Part shown: positions 57,699 to 64,000 of the stretch, in pieces
Numbering within the stretch: the first letter of the stretch is position 1
Layout of the letters: each line of letters begins with the position of its first letter
Source: Norana najaformis
Lineage: Eukaryota; Annelida; Clitellata; Crassiclitellata; Hormogastridae
NCBI GenBank assembly: GCA_964023275.1
Contig: OZ029920.1
Span: 3,959,438 to 4,023,437, forward strand
Direction of reading: 5' to 3'
Length of the DNA: 64,000 nucleotides
Made by a program: the position numbers and the translations under genes
The notes under the pieces: model-generated
The model's input: the letters and a program-made list of their open reading frames with translations, nothing else
Told to the model about the DNA's origin: nothing
Databases searched by the model: none

Positions 57699-57701
57699 AT
57701 G

Positions 57702-57766
<65 letters not shown>
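57699..57766. repeat. (GAT)n microsatellite
   Basis: Preceded by ttgttgttgttgatgatgtg. Both strands give spurious Asp, Ser and Ile runs. Confidence 0.95.
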
Positions 57767-57936
57767 TAGAGGAACACATGGAAGAGGAGGTGGAGGAGGA
57801 TGACGATGTCTACGGTGACTGTATTTCAGGAGTGGGCCGTTGAGGGTGACAAGCTTAGTGATCCAGGCGGTTTACCGCACGAAGTTCTAGTCAGTATTAA
57901 GGAGTATTTCGGTATCAAGGTAAGTCAGGTTAGTTG

Positions 57937-57990
57937 TTCGTCTTGACTGGCGGGTTCGAACCTACGTATTGACGTTCTCAATACAGGACA
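57937..57990 (-). mobile_element. Possible SINE/tRNA-like remnant
   Basis: Minus strand holds aggttcgaacccgcc (B-box like) after a perfect 7-bp hairpin gtattga/tcaatac at the place of an anticodon arm. No clear A box. Not the same sequence as the three SINE copies. Confidence 0.35.
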
Positions 57991-58149
57991 CTTGGGCAAG
58001 ACATTAACACAAGACTTCCTAACTCCGTTCATTTGATTCATCTTGTCATTTTCACACAGTACCTCTTTATAACCAAAAAATAAATTCATAAATGAATGAA
58101 TTCCGGTTGTCAATCAATCAGTCGATCAGTCAATAAGTCAATCCAATAT

Positions 58150-58800
58150 TAAGTAAACAATAAATCAATTTTCCAGAACCTTTTATTTGATCCTGTGTGG
58201 TCAACACAGAGTTATAGACTAAGTCAGCCTACACAACTGTGGCGTAAAAACGACGCCACCTAACGAATGCTTTGATTCACTTCTTTTTCATTCGCTAGGT
58301 GGAGCCCTTCAGTCGGCGTCAGAGTTTCGAGTCCATTAATTGTTATTAACGCAACTCGTCGAATTCTTTGTCTTAGGGCGATGGTAGCCTGGCTCTTATG
58401 AATCGGGTCGGAAAACCTCACACGGATGTCTCCATCCTCATCAAGGTTGTTACAGCTATAGAATTTGATCAATCCCTGAAAGTCCATAAGCCAACTCCTC
58501 GAGGCAGCCGTGGATGCAAAGAGTTATTGAGTTCCCTAGCTTGACATTAACATGCAAAGGAGGGTATTCGTTTTATGGCAGTGAGTTGAAGGGGCTGTAC
58601 GACTCCAGCGGGGTAACCACTAGACAATCTATCACTCGTCCCTTTAACCCCAAAAGAAGAAGAAGAGGAGGAGTCCCTTGGGCTAGACCCGAGGCAGGCA
58701 TGGACATGAAGTGTCAGCGACTTCATGTTTCTTAGCCTCGGCTTATGGGGGCGGTTGGCCAGTCCATCCATCGCCGCCTGATCTTCACAATAATACTGAA
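58150..58800. other. Segment without module motifs, with nested hairpin
   Basis: Moderately GC-rich and free of arm/core motifs. Minus-strand frame 58487-58260 (75 codons) and plus frame 58514-58735 (73 codons, with PKRRRRGG) are open but unrecognised. A nested hairpin lies at 58689-58741: outer arms ccgaggc/gcctcgg, inner arms acatgaagt/acttcatgt, loop gtcagcg. Probably a fragment of another mobile element. Confidence 0.4.
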
Positions 58801-58881
58801 GTACGGTCAGTGTACTGATTATAGGTGAGTTGTTTAGGAGCAGAAATCTTGAAGAAATCTCTTGCCCTGGTTGGATTTACT

Positions 58882-58912
58882 ACTACCACAGCTACTGCTA
58901 CTGCTACTACTA

Positions 58913-58995
<83 letters not shown>

Positions 58996-59030
58996 GCTAC
59001 TACTACTACTACTACCACTAAAACTACTAC
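58882..59030. repeat. (ACT)n microsatellite
   Basis: About 150 bp of ACT with GCT and CCT variants. The unit is the same as the R113 tail, but no R113 body is attached. Confidence 0.95.
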
Positions 59031-59565
59031 TGCTGCTTTTACTAATACAATGTTATTGCCAGGTGCTAAAAAGACATGGAGCTATTCCGTTTCTGGAGAC
59101 TAATTTTCCTCACATGGCTCAGGTATACCATCTTCTTGAAGCGCCGACTTACTTACTCTCAATTCCGGTTTCAAGCTTTGCCTCTTTTCATCTGTTTGCT
59201 TCAGTTCATCGCAGAAATCAATGCCATTAACGAAGGTAAACGAGACGAAGGTAAAAAATTCAGAAATTTAAGGTAAGGTTGACGATAACTGCTCTGACAG
59301 CCACAAAATGTTGTTGATATTAGGCTGTTTTTAGACACCTTTAAAGCGATTATTTCGAAGTTATTTAGTCTTCCGATTTTCTGAAAACCAGTGTTCTGGT
59401 ACCAAAAGAGTTTACGTCGACGTATAAAGGCCTTGGCAGTGGCAAGACGTCATTGAAAATTAAATTGTACTATAAATTTAACTCCGTTTAGACACCTTTA
59501 TATCATTATTTTCGATGGTATAAAGTTGTCGTTTACAGGTTGTCCCCGTTTGTATTTAATCGTGA

Positions 59566-59670
59566 ACGCTGCAACTGCTGTACTTGGGTAGTGCCGTCCT
59601 AAGCCTGGAAAGAGTAGCGCCTTTGATGTCTTAAGATTTTGTTAAACATTGAAACTACTACTAATCGTAA
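59566..59670 (+). mobile_element. R113-like copy, diverged
   Basis: cgctgcaactgctgtacttg, tgccgtcctaagcctggaaa, gcctttgatgtcttaag, then attgaaactactactaatcg. A second, weaker relative follows at 59765-59860. Confidence 0.55.
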
Positions 59671-59879
59671 TCACCGTCAAGTCAGCGAAAACTGTACAAT
59701 TGTTTTCAATAGAAGTGAAGGCCTTTGATGCCATAAGATGGGAAACTGTGGGAAACTTTAACCGCTGTTCAGCAATCGCCGAACTCGGACGGTGCCAGTT
59801 CCAAGACAGGAAAATAGCGGTGGTCGACGCTAATTATCGTTGTTATGACGCAGTGTCGTCAAACAGCAACTAATGCTAT

Positions 59880-60055
59880 TTATTGCTGGCGCTCAGTCAA
59901 AACGAAATGGATAGGCGGGAAGGATCCGGTTCCAGGTCAAGATCCAGAAGTCAGACAAGCAGTCATACGTCTACGGTGGATATTGTCTGGAATTGTATCT
60001 GCAGGAGAGAGAAAAGGGGGAGAAGACGATATCTCCGTTAAACAGGAGCGCCTAC
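59880..60055 (+). repeat. Module C copy
   Basis: gcgctcagtcaaaacgaaat, gataggcgggaaggatccgg, caggtcaagatccagaagtc, tctacggtggatattg. Confidence 0.6.
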
Positions 60056-60362
60056 ACTGAATACAGACAAAATGTTGGCCAAGTTATCTAAGTAATTATG
60101 ATGGTGTATTTCGGTGATGCGCTGAGTCTGTAATCCAACGGTTGCAGTTTCGTCTCTGCTGTGAGTACTCTGTGTAAAGACTTTGAAAAGCATGTTTACT
60201 CGCATTTGTATTCAGCTCACAGGCAAGTTTGCTGACCTTGAGCAGGTATTAAGCGCAATTCATAAATGATGAGCCAAATTAATTGCTTACATAACTGTAT
60301 GCCACATTAGTTGAATAGCTCGGAATAGAACTTCCCTTGTGGCACTAACAGTAAGCAGACTT

Positions 60363-60432
60363 TCTGTCTGTCTGTCTGTGTGTCTGTCTGTCTGGTTGTC
60401 TGTGTGTCTGTGTGTCTGTCTGTCTGTCTGTA
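60363..60432. repeat. (TCTG)n microsatellite
   Basis: ctgtctgtctgtgtgtc units; a smaller relative of the tract at 22.8-23.0 kb. Confidence 0.92.
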
Positions 60433-60642
60433 GGCCAATTCGAAGTCTAGAAGTGTGTGATTGCTGTTTGCAACTTATTTGCAATGTCTAAGCGCTTTTA
60501 GGTGTTTAACTATTATTATTATTATTATTATTTATTATTGGTTATTGATATGTTAACTGGATGTAAAATGAAATTGTTGAACTCGAGTGTTTAACGACAT
60601 CTTGTGGCTGCCACAGCGTTGCTCAGCTTTATCCATTCTAGT

Positions 60643-60755
60643 AGTAGTTCCTCAGTTTAACGACACCTTATGGCAACAAAGGCCGTTGCCGTCGCCCTCC
60701 TCCTTTATCCAGGCTTTGGACTGGCACTACCCCCAAACAAGGCAGTGGCAAAGTT
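60643..60755 (-). mobile_element. R113 copy, full length
   Basis: agtagttcctcagtttaacg to ggcagtggcaaagtt; preceded by an old core gtgtttaacgacatcttgtg at 60590, so young and old forms of the core sit 60 bp apart. Confidence 0.85.
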
Positions 60756-61164
60756 TAAACTTTGAGTACCACACAAAGTGAGATTTATATAATATAAAAA
60801 AACGATTTAAAGGTGTCTAAGAAGAGCATAGTGTCATTTTCAAGAGCTCAATGACAGCTTGTAGTTGCCCGAGCTGGCGACGTCGACCTCTCTACACAAA
60901 GCCAAACAATAACCTGCGATTGGTAGGTAGTCTGTGCTTAAGGATGTTGAGTAATAGAGAAGATTATTATCGTCGGTGTTAACTACGGCCAGACGAATGA
61001 ACGGAAACGACGAACAAATAACACCGAAGAAGGCATTCAATTATTATCAGTAATTTAGTAGTATTTACTTTTGACAAGAACGTCAACTGCATCGACTCAT
61101 CATATCACATAGTTTTGCAAAAGAGCATAGTTAGTCATCGTTTAAACGGAAACGACGTATATAT

Positions 61165-61277
61165 AGTAGTTCCTCAGTTTAACGACAGCTTATGGCATCA
61201 AAGGCCGTTGCCGTCGCCCTCCTCCTTTATCCAGGCTTGGGACTGGCACTACCCCCAAACAAGGCAGTGGCGGAGTT
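61165..61277 (-). mobile_element. R113 copy, consensus-like (113 bp)
   Basis: The copy closest to what I take as consensus: agtagttcctcagtttaacg, gcatcaaaggccgttgccgt, ccaggcttgggactggcact, ggcagtggcggagtt. It splits a tatata stretch just upstream of an arm (aaacgctatttaatggtgtc). Confidence 0.88.
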
Positions 61278-61354
61278 ATAATTATATAAAATATATAAAC
61301 GTATATATAAAATCGAGAAACGCTATTTAATGGTGTCTAAGTGCAGCTTAATAG

Positions 61355-61723
61355 TGTTACGCCGGTAAATCGTTGCTCTTTCTCTCTGGCGTTTTCTCGG
61401 GAGGCCTTGGAGGAGGAAGCTGTCAGTTTGGCAAGTGTATGTTGAGGATTCGAACCCAAAACGGTCTGGTGTGTGAACCGACCGCTAAAGGCTTGTTCCC
61501 CATAATAGACTGGTGTTTTCTCACCTAACCTCACACTTCGACGGAGAGGAGGAAGCGCCTTAAATTCACCAGATGGCTTCGTGGAGTCCGTGGTTGCCGA
61601 GTAGGAAACTGTCCCCATTTGGGAACAAGGGTTCCATTTGACCTTCCCGACAGACTTATCCTCTACAGTTAAAAGAGGGCGCTCTATGAAGTCTGAGGAG
61701 GACGTTAGATCACTCTTCACCAT
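61355..61723 (-). CDS. Second frame in the 61.4-kb insertion
   Basis: Open from 61723 past the insertion end; overlaps the previous frame by a few bases. Contains PPLRRSVRLGEKTPVYYGEQ, which resembles the Arg/Pro/Tyr-rich tail of some LTR-element polyproteins (RRSxRxxKxPxxYG). If so, the insertion joins the start of gag to the end of pol by a large deletion. Speculative. Confidence 0.25.
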
Positions 61724-61983
61724 CTTACTTGTTCGAGCTGAGAAGCGGCTAATAAATCTTCCTTTATCTCCATCAATTGAATTTTTTGGCGCTGTATCAA
61801 TTCTTCTCTCAACAGGGCCTGATTTTCACTTGATTCGTTCTGGCGCTGTATTAATTCATCTCTCAGCCGATTCTGGTCCACTATCAGCGTAGTGATGGAT
61901 TCCGCCAAACACGCTAAACTTTTCAACAGGTCTGATACGGAATCTGGCGCAACTAATTCCTTGGCAAATTCAGACGCAGCCAT
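61717..61983 (-). CDS. Coiled-coil frame in the 61.4-kb insertion
   Basis: 88 codons from MAASEFAKELVAPDSV. A predicted helical region follows, with a duplicated block RDELIQRQNESSENQ / REELIQRQK, rich in Gln, Glu and Leu. Its position after a PBS-like site and its composition fit the start of a gag-like protein. A GTAAGA right after the CAA of the C-terminal LEQ could be a splice donor. I do not recognise the family. Confidence 0.35.
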   Translation of the reverse strand: MAASEFAKELVAPDSVSDLLKSLACLAESITTLIVDQNRLRDELIQRQNESSENQALLREELIQRQKIQLMEIKEDLLAASQLEQVRW

Positions 61984-62495
61984 ATTTTAAAATTTATATT
62001 TTAATCTTAATTAAGGTAAACACTTATCTCAATTTCAGTGTACAAAAATCTACACAACAATTATACAATGTCCCTATCTACGTCAGATTTCTACATTAAA
62101 ACTAATTCTAGGCCTTCAGACATGGATCACAATAAATTTGACCAGAAAAGAAATGTTTAACTCCCCTGCTCAAAGAAAGTCGATTCGATCTACACGGAAG
62201 ACCAAGCGTTGATCTTGTCATCTACGGTAGATTTGACTAAGCACGGCCATACACAACGACAAGTAACCGACTGTCGGCGGAAACCTCGTGTACGATCGAA
62301 GTTTCTCGAGAAATATATCGATTTTCGATGCATTTCGACTCAACCGTTCCTTAAACTACGACACTCTATTGAACTTATCGGCAAGATCGTCAATTAGATG
62401 CTGAAATTACAGAAATCGACGATTCTTGCTTAAATCGTTCTCGCCGAAACGATACCTCGGCGCCAACTGAAGAGATTCGCGCTCAATGTGCCAAT

Positions 62496-62496
<1 letters not shown>

Positions 62497-62527
<31 letters not shown>

Positions 62528-62531
62528 TATA
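62497..62531. repeat. (TA)n microsatellite
   Basis: Short TA tract with one TG, inside the 61.4-62.7 kb insertion. Confidence 0.9.
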
Positions 62532-62689
62532 ATCTAAATATATACGTGGGAAACAACCGACATCCTGGGTGGTCTAGCCAAACATTGATCGCATGGACTA
62601 ACATCACTACCATTACCTGCCTGCAACGCATTATCTACTGAGCATTAATATATCGCCCGCCGATAGAACTCGGTTTTCGTAACAATAGC

Positions 62690-63500
62690 ACATTAGCAGC
62701 CAGTGTTTACCGACATCTTACGACTACCAAGGACTTGGATATCGACGATACTCTAAACGACACAAATTTAAATTAGTAGCAAGTAAACGAAGAAGACAAG
62801 AACACGTTGGAAAAAAAAAACGATTCAAATGTGTCTACGCTAAGCCATTTATCTAAAGCAATGGTATCAATCGTATAGCGACATCTTGTAGCTGATAAGG
62901 GCGTTGACGCCGACCTTACTTTACCTTGCGATTGCGCCCTGCAACACATGTAGTGACCTGAAGTTGTTTAACGACGCTTTGCTATGACAAAGATTAATGG
63001 GCAACCAACACCGTTTGCGCCAACTTCGTTTCATGTAGTTCTGGCGGATCAGGATCACGACGAGCTTAATATGTTGAACGAAAACGACGCACATATAAGA
63101 TCGGAAAACACGATTTAAAGGTGTCTTAGCCCAGTCTACTAACAGTACAATTGTCAGCGAGTCTTTAACAACATCTGATGAATACCAAGGAAATGGATCT
63201 CGACGATACTATCACAAATAATTAGCGAGAGAACAAGAACGAATGTAGTTCTGGCGGATCAGGAGTAGGTATAAGATCGACGTCACCAGCCTTGGATCCC
63301 ACGAGCAACTGAGGCTTTATACGCCAACTAATATTTTATGCTGCTTTTCGACACCTTTAAATCGCTTTTATACGCGTTATAAATCCTTCATTTTGTTACT
63401 TGCGTGGATTGAGCGCTTCTTCTCGTGCGTTTAGAGCAAGGTCGATGTAAACTTTGATGTTTGCAACAAGATGTCACCAAGCACTTGATGATTTTAACAA
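62690..63500 (+). repeat. Module mosaic
   Basis: Core gtgtttaccgacatcttacg (62703), arm acgattcaaatgtgtctacg (62820), core agcgacatcttgtagctgat (62876), arm acgatttaaaggtgtcttag (63111), core 63160, then a minus arm cgacacctttaaatcgctt (63349). gttctggcggatcagga occurs twice (63041 and 63248). Confidence 0.6.
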
Positions 63501-63514
63501 CCTAGGGTACAGTC

Positions 63515-64000
63515 TTCGTAATTGTAGTTGTAATCTGACATTTATAAAGCGCCACTTCAAGCATAAACTCATCAGAGGAGCTCCCGACTCAAACAAGTGA
63601 GACCACTGTCAAATAACAGACTTCAGGCGCTTGCGAAACTGCGGAAGAGACAAACTGAGGAATTCAAGCCGGAGATCTCGGGAAAGGCGATTCCAGCTAT
63701 TAGGTTCAACAGAGGCAAAGCTTCTAGGCTGAGCTGTAGCACTGCGCATACGAAGGACTGGTCAGGAGCCCAAGGTCAGCCGATCGGCGAGTGCTACGGC
63801 TCGGAAACAAAGAGATCGAAATGCAGAAGTCCCTAAGGTATGATGGAGCAGAGCCAACGAGACAATTACGCATAAGGGTTAGGATATTGAACCGAATGCA
63901 CTGCTGAATGGGGAGCCAGTGCAAAGTATCCCGCATAAAGGAAGTTATATTGCCATGCCTACGGCCACCTCCATTAAGACGGGCAGCGGTATTGAGAACA
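63515..64000 (-). mobile_element. CR1/L2-like LINE, 3' part, runs off the window
   Basis: Minus strand opens VLNTAARLNGGGRRHGNITS, then LHWLPIQQCIRFNIL, GSAPSYLRDF and RSTRRSADLGLL. A further frame gives RSFASVEPNSWNRLSREI. This is the C-terminal thumb region of CR1/L2-type reverse transcriptases (LHWLPV, APxYL, RSxxxxxLL). A 3' UTR matching 1929-2038 and an ACAATT-type tail end at about 63515. A stop and frame shift show decay. Upstream sequence lies beyond the window end. Confidence 0.8.

Larger units (their letters stand above)
61355..62684 (-). mobile_element. 1.33-kb insertion with TGTTACG/CGTAACA ends
   Basis: Begins tgttacg (61355) and ends cgtaaca (62684); atag precedes (61351-61354) and follows (62685-62688). 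The flanks join into normal module sequence: arm plus gcagcttaat on the left, then a core (gtgtttaccgacatcttac) on the right. TG...CA ends and a 4-5 bp duplication fit a solo LTR or LTR-element derivative. A TGGCGCCGAGG sequence (minus, 62465-62455) resembles a primer binding site. But no second copy of the terminal region exists, so the class is open. Confidence 0.55.

Noticed and set aside
61430..61500. tRNA-Val-like gene on the minus strand (gggttcgaatcct)
   Set aside because: Only a B-box-like match with an imperfect anticodon hairpin; no A box and it lies inside the open frame of the 61.4-kb insertion.
62455..62684. A 217-bp 5' LTR ending next to the TGGCGCCGAGG site
   Set aside because: No matching 3' LTR occurs in the insertion, and the far end (CGTAACA) does not match the presumed LTR end (CTTCA), so I report only the insertion as a whole.

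Overview
The window is eukaryotic and almost certainly from an invertebrate animal. It holds 64 kb of AT-rich, repeat-dominated, non-coding DNA with a 10-N scaffold gap. It carries fragments of RTE-type and CR1/L2-type non-LTR retrotransposons, tRNA-derived SINEs, one mariner-type MITE and many long trinucleotide microsatellites. I find no host protein gene, no rRNA or intact tRNA gene, and no bacterial signature such as operons or Shine-Dalgarno sites. The phylum cannot be settled from this sequence alone.

The background is a mosaic of old, diverged modules in both orientations, which I label A, B, C, E, F, G, I and J for this report only. They share two signatures. One is an arm motif (GATTTAAAGGTGTCTAA or its complement). 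The other is a core motif that starts near GTTTAACGACATCTTGTGGC and ends in GTCGACGTC-like sequence. Module A (about 0.65-0.7 kb) recurs more than ten times, for example at 4290-5015, 19080-19870, 23770-24450, 26036-26690 and 27337-28045. At about ten places two arms face each other across an AT-rich spacer and form an extended near-palindrome.

A younger family of about 113 bp (here R113) lies on top of this, with roughly 37 full or partial copies from 1.3 to 61.3 kb. Its sense strand runs from AACTCCGCCACTGCC to GAGGAACTACTACT. Several copies are bounded by 9-12 bp direct repeats, so it behaves like a very short retroposon with an (ACT)n tail, although it lacks clear Pol III boxes. Diverged relatives of the same sequence are built into the old modules, which suggests that R113 was born from resident repeat DNA. 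This is the most interesting system in the window.

Mobile elements by region: CR1/L2-like 3' ends at 0.8, 1.9, 5.4, 6.5, 9.8, 17.6, 36.5, 39.9, 43.4, 48.3 and 63.5-64 kb; a nearly full-length RTE element at 28.25-31.68 kb (minus strand) with endonuclease, reverse transcriptase and C-terminal region, broken by two +1 shifts in A runs; smaller RTE pieces at 33.6, 48.0 and 55.4 kb; tRNA-like SINEs at 10.2, 53.9 and 55.9 kb; a 382-bp mariner MITE at 51.3 kb; an unclassified 1.33-kb insertion with TGTTACG/CGTAACA ends at 61.36-62.68 kb; and a possible retrotransposon ORF1 remnant at 52.9-53.8 kb.

Several of these sit inside recognisable module A sequence, so intact paralogues elsewhere in the window act as empty sites and fix their boundaries. 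Coordinates of old modules are approximate because I aligned them by eye.
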